A stretch of 64,000 nucleotides of DNA, taken from assembly GCF_002205895.1 (NCBI RefSeq), contig NZ_NJDE01000008.1, positions 1 through 64,000 on the forward strand, written 5' to 3'. Below the pieces are notes generated by a model that was not told the origin of the DNA, made no database searches, and saw only the letters and a program-made list of their open reading frames with translations. The stretch is from Saccharibacillus sp. O23 (GTDB taxonomy: Bacteria > Bacillota > Bacilli > Paenibacillales > Paenibacillaceae). This document shows, in pieces, positions 53,479 through 62,374 of the stretch (position 1 is its first letter; every line of letters begins with the position of its first letter). The position numbers and the translations under genes were made by a program.

Positions 53479-54837
53479 TTATTTGTTTTTCTCCAAAAAC
53501 GCGTTATGCTGCTTGACCATGTTCGCCATCGCTTCTTCCGCCGTCTGCGCGCCGAGGAAATATTTCTCGTATTCCTGCGCCCGCATATCGACCATCTCCT
53601 GCGACAGATCGCGGTTGAACGTCGGAATGCCGCTGCCGAACATGACGTATTCCAGCGAAGGCTGGTCGTACGTCGCTTCCTGACCGCCGAGCATCTGCTT
53701 GAGCGCTTCGTCGCGGTCGGCGGCGCTCGACGCCGGAATCCGTCCGCCCGGCGCCATCGGCATCATGCCTCCGTCGGCGTACCATTTGAGGAATTTCCAT
53801 GCGGCTTCTTTGTTCGGCGTCTTGGCATTGACCGAGATGATATCGCCTACGCCGCCGCTCGTCGTATAGTCCGCCGCGTTCTCCATCAGGCGCGGGACCG
53901 GCGCGAACGCGATCTTGAAATCGCGCGGGAAGTCTTTCTGGTTGTTGGAACTGCGCAGCAGCCAACCGCCGATATTGAGCATCGCGGCGTCGCCGCCGAG
54001 GAACAGGTTCTCGACCGGCATCTTCGACGTCAACTGCTCGCCGAGCGGCGGCGTGGAGCCGTCTTCTTTCATCATGGCGTTCAGCGTTTCCAGCCATTTG
54101 CCGACGAGCGGATCGTCCATGTTCGAAGTGCCGTCTTCCTTCGTATAGCCGTCCGCGACCATCGCGGAATCGAGCGGATCGGAGTAGGATGCCGTATGCT
54201 GCACCAGCCCGTAACGGAAACCGGACTCTTTCAATTTGCGGGCGTATTCGCGCGCTTCGTCCCATGTCCATTCCTGAGGAATCGGCAGGCCCGCCTTCTC
54301 CAGCGCGTCGGCGTTCAGGGCGACGAACGTGGAATTTCGCGTGGTCGGAAGTCCGTAATATTTGTCGTCGATTTTCCAAGAAGCGGCTTCCGGGCCGATC
54401 ATCTTGTCGATATCGTAATCTTTGAATTCCGCCAGATCCAGCGCTACCCCGGACTTGATCCGTTTGTCCAGATTGGACTTGGCGTAATTGACGAACAGAT
54501 CGACGTTCTGGCCGGTCGAGAGCGCCGTATCCAGCTTCAGGTTGCCGTCGTCGTCGTTGACGTAGCGGACATATTCGACCTGAATATCGGGATTCTTGGC
54601 GTTCCAATCGTCGACCACCTGCTGCGGTCCGTTCTCCGGCGGCACGCCGCCCCACATCGTCAGCTTGACCGGACCTTCGGCCGCTGCTTCGCTGCCTCCG
54701 CTTGCGCCCGTCGCTTGTTGATTCCCGCCCATGCCGACGCAGCCTCCGAGCAGCGACGCGAGCAGCAGCCCCGATACGGCGGCTCCCCATCTTTTCTTTC
54801 TGCCGGTTCCGGCTTGTGTTTGACTTTGACCCCTCAT
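53479..54837 (-). CDS. Carbohydrate ABC transporter substrate-binding lipoprotein
   Basis: 452 residues from the ATG at 54837 (GGGAGG site); an earlier in-frame start adds 16 residues without a better site. Lipobox LLGGC (Cys33). The mature protein is an SBP_bac_1/8-type receptor: VKLTMWGGVPPENGPQQVVDDWNAKNPDIQVEYVRY, GLPIPQEWTWDEAREYARKLKESG, APVPRLMENAADYTTSGGVGDIISVNAKTPNKEAAWKFLKWY. Captures a sugar outside the membrane for the two permeases. Confidence 0.93.
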   Translation of the reverse strand: MRGQSQTQAGTGRKKRWGAAVSGLLLASLLGGCVGMGGNQQATGASGGSEAAAEGPVKLTMWGGVPPENGPQQVVDDWNAKNPDIQVEYVRYVNDDDGNLKLDTALSTGQNVDLFVNYAKSNLDKRIKSGVALDLAEFKDYDIDKMIGPEAASWKIDDKYYGLPTTRNSTFVALNADALEKAGLPIPQEWTWDEAREYARKLKESGFRYGLVQHTASYSDPLDSAMVADGYTKEDGTSNMDDPLVGKWLETLNAMMKEDGSTPPLGEQLTSKMPVENLFLGGDAAMLNIGGWLLRSSNNQKDFPRDFKIAFAPVPRLMENAADYTTSGGVGDIISVNAKTPNKEAAWKFLKWYADGGMMPMAPGGRIPASSAADRDEALKQMLGGQEATYDQPSLEYVMFGSGIPTFNRDLSQEMVDMRAQEYEKYFLGAQTAEEAMANMVKQHNAFLEKNK

Positions 54838-54892
54838 GATTTCGACCTCCCTGAGCTTGAAGTGGTTGCGGCTTTTCCTTTTCAATGTATCA

Positions 54893-54906
54893 GGGAAGCG
54901 TTTTCT
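54893..54906. promoter_or_regulatory. Weak cre-like site upstream of the sugar-binding-protein gene
   Basis: On the minus strand AGAAAACGCTTCCC agrees with TGWAANCGNTNWCA at about 11 of 14 positions. It lies ~60 bp before the start codon. Confidence 0.3.
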
Positions 54907-55021
54907 TGATTAGCCACATATCCACGTTTCGGACCTAAGAAATCTGTGCAGTTTACGGCCGTGCGTCCCGCTGCGCCGCATCGTTTTCTTCTATAAAAGA
55001 AGATTCGAGCGCAGCCTCCTT

Positions 55022-56050
55022 CTACGAAGAACTCCGTTCCCGCTGCCGGTATTGGCTCGGAGTGAGACCGGTCCACCGTTTGAAGATCTTGATAAAATAA
55101 TTGTCGTTCGCGAATCCTACCCGCAGTCCGATCTCCTGCACAGGCAGTCCGGTCTCGCGCAGACGGTCCGCCGCTTTGACGATCCGCACGCCGTGCAGAT
55201 AATGGATCAGCGTATGTCCGGTTTTCTTTTTAAAAAGCGCGCTGACGTAATTCTCGCCCATCATCACGTAACGCGACATGGACTTCACGGTAATGTCGCT
55301 CTCGTAATGGGCATGGATATGTTCGACGATGCGCCGTACTTCGGGATGGGCGATATCGCTCTCCGTATAGAGCCGGAACGAGCGAAGATCGGCCGGACGC
55401 TCGCTTTCGTCGGCAGGATCAGCGGCGTCCGTCGAATCGGTCCCGCTCGGCAGGCCGGAGATCTCGGAAAGACTCGCCGAAGCGAATGCCGCTTCGGATT
55501 CCGACGACGGCTCGCGCTCGGAAGTTCCGGCACGTTCCCGATGATCCGCAGGCTCCGAACGTCCGCGTTTTTCGTTTGCCGACGCTTGCTGCGCTTCCGG
55601 GGAAAAGTCCTTTTCTTCGATCCGCGAACCTTGTTCGACCGCCGAATGCCGACCCGACCCGTCCGCCGCCGAACCCGCCAGCTCCGCGCCCACTTTGCGC
55701 AGCGTATCCCGCAGCGAATTGACGCTCATCGACAGCTTCAGAATATAATTGGACGCTCCGTATTCCATCGCCTGACGCACGTATTCGAATTCGCCCATGC
55801 AGGTCAGCATCACGAACTTGCTGCGTACGCCTTCGGCGCGGGCGCGGCGCAGCAGTTCGATCCCGTCGATCCCCGGCATGACGATGTCCGACAGCACCAG
55901 ATCCGGCCGCTCCCGGCGGATGATGCCCAGCGCTTCTTCCCCGTTGCCCGATTCTCCGATCACGCGAAAGCCCAATTCTTCCCACGAGATGATCTCCCGC
56001 ACCGATTCCCGCACGAACACTTCATCTTCCACCAGCAGCACGGTCCACAT
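55022..56050 (-). CDS. YesN-type AraC response regulator with long disordered linker
   Basis: 342 residues, GGAGG site. Receiver domain with phospho-acceptor Asp55 (LSDIVMPG) and Lys105 (YILKLS, where the usual Pro is Leu). Residues about 120-230 are a Ser/Glu/Ala-rich linker without predicted fold, replacing the larger middle region of typical ~500-residue YesN proteins. The C-terminal AraC domain (ITVKSMSRYVMMGENYVSALFKKKTGHTLIHYLHGVRIVKA and LPVQEIGLRVGFANDNYFIKIFKRWTGLTPSQYRQ) binds DNA. The start overlaps the kinase gene by 29 nt. Presumed activator of the importer genes downstream. Confidence 0.93.
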   Translation of the reverse strand: MWTVLLVEDEVFVRESVREIISWEELGFRVIGESGNGEEALGIIRRERPDLVLSDIVMPGIDGIELLRRARAEGVRSKFVMLTCMGEFEYVRQAMEYGASNYILKLSMSVNSLRDTLRKVGAELAGSAADGSGRHSAVEQGSRIEEKDFSPEAQQASANEKRGRSEPADHRERAGTSEREPSSESEAAFASASLSEISGLPSGTDSTDAADPADESERPADLRSFRLYTESDIAHPEVRRIVEHIHAHYESDITVKSMSRYVMMGENYVSALFKKKTGHTLIHYLHGVRIVKAADRLRETGLPVQEIGLRVGFANDNYFIKIFKRWTGLTPSQYRQRERSSS

Positions 56051-57929
56051 GATCGATGCCTCCTTCTTCGTCGTATTCGGTGCCGATCGGCACGTCGTTT
56101 CCGGCCCGGTACGGCGTCGACAGCAGGAAAGGAATCCGGAATCTGACCCGCGTGCCGGGCTTCGTATCCGCGATCTCCAGCCCGCTTTCTCCCCGATACA
56201 GCAATTGCAGCCGCTCGCGCAGATTCGACAGCCCGATGCCCTGCCGTTCTCCGCTCCGTTTGGATCGGCGCGATTCTTCCATTCCGACGCCGTTGTCTTC
56301 GACTTCGAGTTCCAACGATCCGTTTTCGCGGCGAATCCGGATCGCGATCTCGCCGCGCCGGGATAGCGGAGAGACGCCGTGCCGGATCGCGTTCTCCACC
56401 AGCGGCTGAAGACTGAGCTTCGGCACGAGCGCGTATTCCAACTCTTCGTCGAACTCGCAGGTCACGCCGAACGCGTCGCGGTAGCGGATACGCTGGATAT
56501 GCAGATAAGCCTGCACCAGTTCGATCTCGTCTCGGAGATGGATCAGCTCCACTTCCGAATTCAAGCTGGCTTCCAGCAGTTTGCCGAGCGAGACGCACAT
56601 CTCCGTGATATCGTCGCTGCCGCTGCGGATCGAACTCCATTTCATCGTGTTGAGCGTATTGAGCAGAAAATGCGGATTCATCTGCGCCAGCAGCATATGG
56701 ACGCGAACCGCTTCTTTCTGCCGTTCTTCGGCCTTGAGCTTGCGGATCAGCTCATGCGTATCGTCCAGCATCGTATTGAACGTGCGCGTCAATTCCAGCA
56801 CTTCGCCCCGGCTGCGTTCTTCGGAGATGCGCACGCGCAGATTCTTGCTGGCCGCTTCGCGCATCCGGGTCTGAAGCAGCGACAGCGGCTTGAGGAACGC
56901 CGACGAGATCATGAAGGCGAACAGGATGAATATCGCGGTCAAGCCGTAAAAAGTGAGGAAATACCGGCTCTTAAGCTCCGAGATTTCCGCGAACAGCACG
57001 TTCAGCGGAATTCGGCTCACCATATACCAGTCCAACGATTCGATATAGACGTAATTGACCAGCATGCCGGATTCGCGGTCGGTCAGATACGCATGATCGC
57101 CGCCCGCGCGAATCCCTTCGATCACCCGCTGCGTCAGACGGGCGTCCTGCGGCGAAGCGGCGAGCGTCTCCCCGCTGCCCGTCATCAGAAAATAATCTTG
57201 TTCGCCCGGCATGTCTTTGAGCGCCGAACGGAACCACGACGAATAATCGATGCCGATGCGCGCAAGGCCGTACGGTTCGCCTCCGGCGTCGCGCATATAC
57301 GCGTACAGCGACAGCAGATAGGGAACGGACGAGATCTCGCGCAGGATATTGTTCTCGTCGCGCGGGTCCCAGCGGTAATAGAGGCCGTCCGGCGCGGAAG
57401 GATCGGCGGACAGCGCCGAATCGCCCGCTTCTTCGTCCAACTGCGCCGCGAACAGTTCGCGATACGGTTCGTATTCGAGCTGCTTTCTCGGCGCGTACGA
57501 AGTGTAAACGCTATCATGAAAATCCAGCAGCGTGAAATAAACATACGGATTATAGAGGAAAAAGCTGTTGCCCAGCGATTTGAACTTCTCTTCGATCAAA
57601 GCCTGATTCTCCAGCGACGTGCGGTTCTCCGGATGTTGAAGCGCGCCGCGTACGGACGAATCCTGCTCCAGAAAAATCAGCGTTTTGTACGCGATGCTCA
57701 TCTGGTCTTCGAGCGTGCGGTTAAGCTGAACCAATTGGTCGCGGCTCTGGCGGCTGATCTTCTCTTCCACCACCCGCTCGATCTGACGGTAGTTGTACAC
57801 GTTAAGCAGCGCGAACGGCACCAGAATCAGCAGCACGAACGCGGCGAACAAGCGATGTTTGAGTTTCTGCGGAACCAGCGCCTGCCAAGGCGGCCGGAGG
57901 AACCCGCGCATGTCGAATCTTGGACGCAT
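56022..57929 (-). CDS. YesM-type sensor histidine kinase
   Basis: 635 residues from the ATG at 57929 (AAGGAG 10 nt upstream); an ATG 13 codons earlier is also possible. Helix near 25-47, a cache-like extracytoplasmic sensor (about 50-290), second helix (FLTFYGLTAIFILFAFMISSAFL), HAMP domain, then His_kinase with the phospho-His in HMLLAQMNPHFLLNTLNTMKW, and HATPase with LQPLVENAIRHGV (N box) and LEVEDNGVGM (G1). Senses an extracellular sugar, presumably with the importer, and phosphorylates the YesN protein. A perfect cre-like sequence lies inside its 5' part. Confidence 0.93.
   Translation of the reverse strand: MRPRFDMRGFLRPPWQALVPQKLKHRLFAAFVLLILVPFALLNVYNYRQIERVVEEKISRQSRDQLVQLNRTLEDQMSIAYKTLIFLEQDSSVRGALQHPENRTSLENQALIEEKFKSLGNSFFLYNPYVYFTLLDFHDSVYTSYAPRKQLEYEPYRELFAAQLDEEAGDSALSADPSAPDGLYYRWDPRDENNILREISSVPYLLSLYAYMRDAGGEPYGLARIGIDYSSWFRSALKDMPGEQDYFLMTGSGETLAASPQDARLTQRVIEGIRAGGDHAYLTDRESGMLVNYVYIESLDWYMVSRIPLNVLFAEISELKSRYFLTFYGLTAIFILFAFMISSAFLKPLSLLQTRMREAASKNLRVRISEERSRGEVLELTRTFNTMLDDTHELIRKLKAEERQKEAVRVHMLLAQMNPHFLLNTLNTMKWSSIRSGSDDITEMCVSLGKLLEASLNSEVELIHLRDEIELVQAYLHIQRIRYRDAFGVTCEFDEELEYALVPKLSLQPLVENAIRHGVSPLSRRGEIAIRIRRENGSLELEVEDNGVGMEESRRSKRSGERQGIGLSNLRERLQLLYRGESGLEIADTKPGTRVRFRIPFLLSTPYRAGNDVPIGTEYDEEGGIDHVDRAAGGR
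57503..57516. promoter_or_regulatory. Perfect cre-consensus sequence inside the kinase gene
   Basis: TGTAAACGCTATCA fits TGWAANCGNTNWCA at every position, about 410 nt into the coding region. A CcpA roadblock here would couple catabolite repression to the whole downstream operon. Chance occurrence is possible. Confidence 0.45.
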
Positions 57930-58100
57930 CGGCTTCTCGCTCCTTCGTGACGGGATGTGTGGCTTCATTATACCTCGGGGCGGCGGCGGAGAAAGGCGCG
58001 GAGACGGAAATGATTCAAATTGCGTGGATATGTGCCATTCGGTACGGGCAGGCGGCGGAGTGTAGGCAGCGGAGTGCGTAGATTTGTTCTATCGGGAAAA

Positions 58101-58143
58101 GAAGCCGCCTTGACGAACAAGAGACTCGTCAGTTCCGGCGGCG
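58101..58143 (-). terminator. Possible terminator of the AraC gene at 58292
   Basis: GCCGCCTTGACGA pairs imperfectly with TCGTCAG..GGCGGC; short T-rich stretch in the minus direction. The stop is about 150 bp away, so assignment is uncertain. The gap 57969-58291 otherwise shows nothing. Confidence 0.4.
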
Positions 58144-58291
58144 ATACTCGGATAGCGGGAAGGCGGGCCGTACGGCCAATCAACGAAAAGACCGCATGAA
58201 GCGATGCGCGGTGACCGGCGGCCTTCCGAAAAAGCGGCGCGACGATTGGTGTTCGCGGCGAACACGCGGGGCGAGCGACCGGCTCGCCGCC

Positions 58292-59104
58292 TCATACCCG
58301 GCGGCGGCGGCGGTACTCCGAAGGCGGAAGCCCCGTCTCCGCCGTGAAGACGCGGCTGAGATAAAAGCCGTTCTCGTAGCCGCAGCGCTCGGCGATCTCG
58401 GCCAGCGTCAGCTCCGTATCGCCGAGCAGGCGGCGCGCGCGGGCAAGCCGCAGCGACTTCAGGAAGCGCGAAGGCGTCTCGCCGAACGCCGCCCGGAAGC
58501 GGCGGGTGAACTGCACGGGGCTGAGGCCGAGTTCCGCGGCCAGCGCTTCCAGCGGCAGCGGGGCGCCGAAGCGCGCCTCGATCTCGGCGGCGGCGAGGGC
58601 CATCAGCGCGTCTTCCGTGAAGCGCGCTTCCGGCCGAAGCTCGCGCCGGCGCTCGGTCTCGTGCAGGCGCAGCAGATCCAGCGCCAGATGCAGCGTCCAA
58701 GCCCTGCCCTCCGGGGAGGCGTCGCCTTCCGCCCGGCGGAGATGGGCGTAGTTCGAGCGCAGGCGTCTGACGTCTTCGAACGTCAGCAGGCCCGGCATCC
58801 ACGGGCAGACGCCGCTTTGCTCTTCGGAACCTTCGAATTGGACGTAATGGAACGTAAGCGGCGTGACGGTCTCCCGGCGCAGCACCCCGCCGGGCGGGCA
58901 GAGCACGGCGCCGCCGAAGCCGGCTTCGCCGGCGAGCGGGAGCATAGGCGGCGGCTCAAGCAGCGGCGGCGCAGAATCGGGCAGCACGATCTCGAAGCGA
59001 AAACTTCCTTCCTCGACGGCGAACAGCGTCCATGTCTCGTAACGGTCTTCTTTCAGATCGAACCGCGCTTTATTTTGCCAGTAGATATGTTCGTTCAGCT
59101 TCAT
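58292..59104 (-). CDS. AraC-family transcriptional regulator
   Basis: 270 residues with AAGGGGG before the ATG. An N-terminal cupin-like sensor (FDLKEDRYETWTLFAVEEGSFRFEI; FHYVQFEG) is followed by the C-terminal double helix-turn-helix: LPLEALAAELGLSPVQFTRRFRAAFGETPSRFLKSLRLARARRLL and LTLAEIAERCGYENGFYLSRVFTAETGLPPSEYRRRRRV. Strongly GC-rich, Arg/Ala/Leu-heavy, more so than its neighbours. Divergent from the FAD oxidoreductase across a 640-bp gap that holds array 4; it probably regulates that gene. Confidence 0.88.
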   Translation of the reverse strand: MKLNEHIYWQNKARFDLKEDRYETWTLFAVEEGSFRFEIVLPDSAPPLLEPPPMLPLAGEAGFGGAVLCPPGGVLRRETVTPLTFHYVQFEGSEEQSGVCPWMPGLLTFEDVRRLRSNYAHLRRAEGDASPEGRAWTLHLALDLLRLHETERRRELRPEARFTEDALMALAAAEIEARFGAPLPLEALAAELGLSPVQFTRRFRAAFGETPSRFLKSLRLARARRLLGDTELTLAEIAERCGYENGFYLSRVFTAETGLPPSEYRRRRRV

Positions 59105-59216
59105 TGTTCGACCCCCTTCGCTTTTCGTTTCTTTGTCTATTTTCCTCGTTTCATCGTTGCGCGCTGCTTTCGACCGTTTTTCTTTTCAAACGGAACCTGC
59201 GCACACCCGATGTCGG

Positions 59217-59407
59217 AAAATGTGTACCGAAAGTCATCATTTCCCCCTCAAACTCCCGATATGCAGGCAAGTGTGTACGAAAGGTCAACATTTTATCCGA
59301 TTTAGCTCGAAAAAGGCGGAAAACTGCTCGAAATTCGCACGTTTCGTCAACATTCAGCCTGTTCGGCTGCTTATAGCAGGCAAAATGTGAACAAAACGTC
59401 AACATTT
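59217..59407. repeat. Four-unit intergenic array 4 (family C/D)
   Basis: Units of the form AAAATGTGNACG-AAA-CGTCAACATTT at 59217-59242, 59269-59294, 59330-59355 and 59382-59407, all in one orientation; centres 52, 61 and 52 bp apart. It lies in the divergent gap 59105-59745, which shows no gene. A fifth, poorer unit may lie near 59580. Confidence 0.8.
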
Positions 59408-59745
59408 GTTGCGTGCGAAATAGTCTTGTAGGCGAAAACGCACCGAATTTGGCAGAGTAACGCGTACGCTTGTACACTTCGGCCCATAGAAATCCGCGGA
59501 CGTCCGCTTTTTGATCCCACGCAGTCACGTTTGCGACGGCCTAACTCCCATGAAATAAAGTATATCCTATTTGCCGTAATTGTGTATTCGAAAGCTTCAC
59601 TTCTCGTTCTATGCTGAAATCAAAGACAAGCCGGGAACAAGAAGAGGAATCGCGGATCAGCAATCGTTTTCCGAGAGCAGCAGGCGCAAGACGAAGAAGA
59701 ACAAACGGAACACCGCCCGGCAGAGCGAAAAAGGAGCGTGCGAAT

Positions 59746-62187
59746 ATGCGAAACGAAACGGTAAACAGCGATATCACGGTAATCGGGGGCGGACTTGCGG
59801 GAGTATGCGCGGCGATCGCGGCGGCAAGGATCGGGCGGACGGTCTCGCTCGTGCAGAACCGTCCCGTGCTCGGCGGCAACTCGAGCAGCGAAGTGCGCGT
59901 ATGGGTCTGCGGAGCGACGGCTCACGGCCTGAACCGCTATGCACGGGAAACGGGCATCATGGGCGAATTGTTCGTCGAGAACCAATACCGCAATCCGGAA
60001 GGCAATCCGTATCTGTGGGATCTGACGGTGCTCGAAGCGGTCAAAGCCGAGCCGAATATCACGCTGTTCCTGAACACGGACGTGCACGAAGTCGAAGCCG
60101 ACGGTCCCGAAGAAGAACGCCGGATTCGCTCGGTCACGGGCTGGATGATGGGTTCGGAGCGGCGAATCGCGTTCGACAGCGACGTGTATCTGGACTGCAC
60201 CGGCGACGGGCTGGTCGGTTTTCTGGCGGGGGCGAAATACATGCTGGGGCGCGAAGCGCGGGAGACGTACAACGAAGAATGGGCGCCGGAGGTCGCGGAT
60301 AACATCACCCTCGGCAGCACGATGCTGTTCTACACGCAGGACGCGGGACGGCCGGTGAAGTTCGTTCCGCCGTCTTTTGCCAAAGACATCTCGCAGACGT
60401 CCATTCCGCTCAAGCGCGTGATCAAAAGCGGCGATTCCGGCTGCCATTACTGGTGGATCGAATGGGGCGGCGAGCATGACACCGTGCACGACAACGAGAT
60501 GATCCGCGACGAGCTGGCTTCGGTCATCTACGGCATCTGGGACTATATCAAAAACTCCGGCAAATTCGACGCGGAAAATTTGACGTTGGAATGGGTAGGA
60601 TCGCTGCCGGGCAAACGGGAATACCGGCGGTTCGTGGGCGATTACGTGCTCAATCAGAACGACATCGTCGCGCAGCGCGAATTCGACGACGCGGTCGCGT
60701 TCGGCGGCTGGTCGATCGACCTGCATCCGCCGCAAGGCATGTACGCCGAAGAAAGCGGCTCCAAGCATTACCACACGGACGGCGTCTACCACGTCCCGTT
60801 CCGTTCGCTGTATTCCGCGAACGTGACCAACATGCTGATGGCGGGCCGCAACATCAGCGCTTCGCACGTCGCTTTCGGCACGACGCGCGTCATGGCGACC
60901 TGCGCGGCCATCGGCGAAGCCGCGGGCACGGGCGCCGCGCTGTGCTCGGCGCTCGGGGTGACGCCGCGCGAGCTGCGCGCGCGGCATACCGATCTGCTGC
61001 GCCGGACGCTGATCCGGCGCGGGGCTTCCGTCGTCGGGCGGCATGCCGACGACCCGGCGGACCTGGCCCGCTCCGTGGCCTTGAGCGCGTCGGGCGCGCT
61101 GCGCCGCCTCGCGCTGGAGCAGCCGGGCGAAGCGTACCCGCTGCGTCGGGACGCGGCCCTGCTCTTCCCGGCGGACCCGGAAGTGTCCGGCGTGTCCCTG
61201 CTTCTGTCGGCGGACGAAGACGCCGAAGTGACGGCCGAGCTGTGGGACACCGGCCGCGGCGAGAACTACGTTCCGCATACGCTGCGGGCGACGGCGACCG
61301 CCCGCGTCGAAGGCGGAGGCGAAGCCCACTGGACGCGCTTCGATCTGCATTGGCGGCCGGAGACGCCGCGCAACGCTTTTCTGATCGTGCGGGGCAGCGA
61401 AACCGTGCGGCTCTATCGCTCGGAGCAAGCGCTGAGCGGAGTGCTGGCTTTCGAACGCGGCGGCGAAGCCCGCGTCTCGCAGGATCTGGAAGACCGGCTC
61501 GATAACCAGCCGGTCGTCGAATGGCAGATGCGCGGCCTCGCGCGCCGGCCGTTCTGCTTCCGTCTGGAATCGGCGACGGAAGCCTACGCGCCGGAGCGCG
61601 CCGTCAACGGCTATCACCGGCCGTTCGCCGGGCCGCAGATGTGGCTGTCGGAACGGATCGACGGCGGCGAAAGCGCGTCGTTCGACGGCTCCGCGCCGGA
61701 GAACGCTGCGGCAGCGGACACCGTTCAAGACATTTTCGTGAATCGCGCCGATTCAGGTTCCGCGTCGGCTGTACCAGCGGTTTCCGCCTCTGCGCAGCCA
61801 GTCCAACCGTGGCTCCGCCTCGATTGGGACGAGCCGCAAACCGTCGCCGAGATTCATCTGACGTTCAACGACGACGTGAACGAAGATCTCGTGAACCTGC
61901 ATCATCACCGGACGGACTTCGACGTCATTCCCGAACTGATCCGCGACTATCGGCTGGAAGCCGCCGGAGCGGACGGGGTCCCGGACGCGGACTGGACCGT
62001 GATCGCGTCCGGCCGGAACAACCGCCGCCGCCGAATCGTGCACAAGCTGGCGCAGCCGGTCTCGCTAAGCAGCCTGCGTTTGGTCGTCGAAGCGACCAAC
62101 GGCAGTCCCTATGCGGAACTGATCGAGATTCGCGTGTACGACCGCGATCCGGAAGCGACGGACGAGCTGCGCCTCGCAGCCGATTGA
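59746..62187 (+). CDS. FAD-dependent oxidoreductase with C-terminal carbohydrate-binding-like domain
   Basis: 813 residues from an ATG with AAGGAG upstream; an open frame 135 nt longer lacks a site. Residues 5-35 (DITVIGGGLAGVCAAIAAARIG) bind FAD; RPVLGGNSSSEVRVWVCGA, YLDCTGDGLVGFLAGAKYMLGRE and MLMAGRNISASHVAFGTTRVMATCAAIGEAAGTGAAL are hallmarks of the FAD_oxidored (PF12831-type) group found in polysaccharide-utilisation loci. From about residue 690 the pattern WLRLDWDEPQTVAEIHLTF..LVVEATNGSPYAELIEIRVY resembles an F5/8-type (discoidin) domain. No signal peptide. Substrate unknown, probably a sugar or cyclitol. Confidence 0.88.
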   Translation: MRNETVNSDITVIGGGLAGVCAAIAAARIGRTVSLVQNRPVLGGNSSSEVRVWVCGATAHGLNRYARETGIMGELFVENQYRNPEGNPYLWDLTVLEAVKAEPNITLFLNTDVHEVEADGPEEERRIRSVTGWMMGSERRIAFDSDVYLDCTGDGLVGFLAGAKYMLGREARETYNEEWAPEVADNITLGSTMLFYTQDAGRPVKFVPPSFAKDISQTSIPLKRVIKSGDSGCHYWWIEWGGEHDTVHDNEMIRDELASVIYGIWDYIKNSGKFDAENLTLEWVGSLPGKREYRRFVGDYVLNQNDIVAQREFDDAVAFGGWSIDLHPPQGMYAEESGSKHYHTDGVYHVPFRSLYSANVTNMLMAGRNISASHVAFGTTRVMATCAAIGEAAGTGAALCSALGVTPRELRARHTDLLRRTLIRRGASVVGRHADDPADLARSVALSASGALRRLALEQPGEAYPLRRDAALLFPADPEVSGVSLLLSADEDAEVTAELWDTGRGENYVPHTLRATATARVEGGGEAHWTRFDLHWRPETPRNAFLIVRGSETVRLYRSEQALSGVLAFERGGEARVSQDLEDRLDNQPVVEWQMRGLARRPFCFRLESATEAYAPERAVNGYHRPFAGPQMWLSERIDGGESASFDGSAPENAAAADTVQDIFVNRADSGSASAVPAVSASAQPVQPWLRLDWDEPQTVAEIHLTFNDDVNEDLVNLHHHRTDFDVIPELIRDYRLEAAGADGVPDADWTVIASGRNNRRRRIVHKLAQPVSLSSLRLVVEATNGSPYAELIEIRVYDRDPEATDELRLAAD

Positions 62188-62271
62188 CGATCAGCCGAAC
62201 ATTCGCTTAGATTCGTTTCCGTACCGTCGAAACTTGCGCATTCGGTCTCCGGTCGGAATCCGCTCGTTACA

Positions 62272-62309
62272 AAGCGCGCCTGTTTGCTCTTAAGCAAACA
62301 GGCGCGCTT
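62272..62309. terminator. Strong hairpin after the FAD oxidoreductase gene
   Basis: Perfect 16-bp inverted repeat AAGCGCGCCTGTTTGC / GCAAACAGGCGCGCTT with 6-nt loop. Poly-T is poor, but position between convergent genes supports termination on both strands. Confidence 0.75.
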
Positions 62310-62374
62310 CTACGTATGTTCTCCGAAACCGTACGCCAGCCAATCTTAATCGCGCGTTCCGTTTCCGCCCCTAT

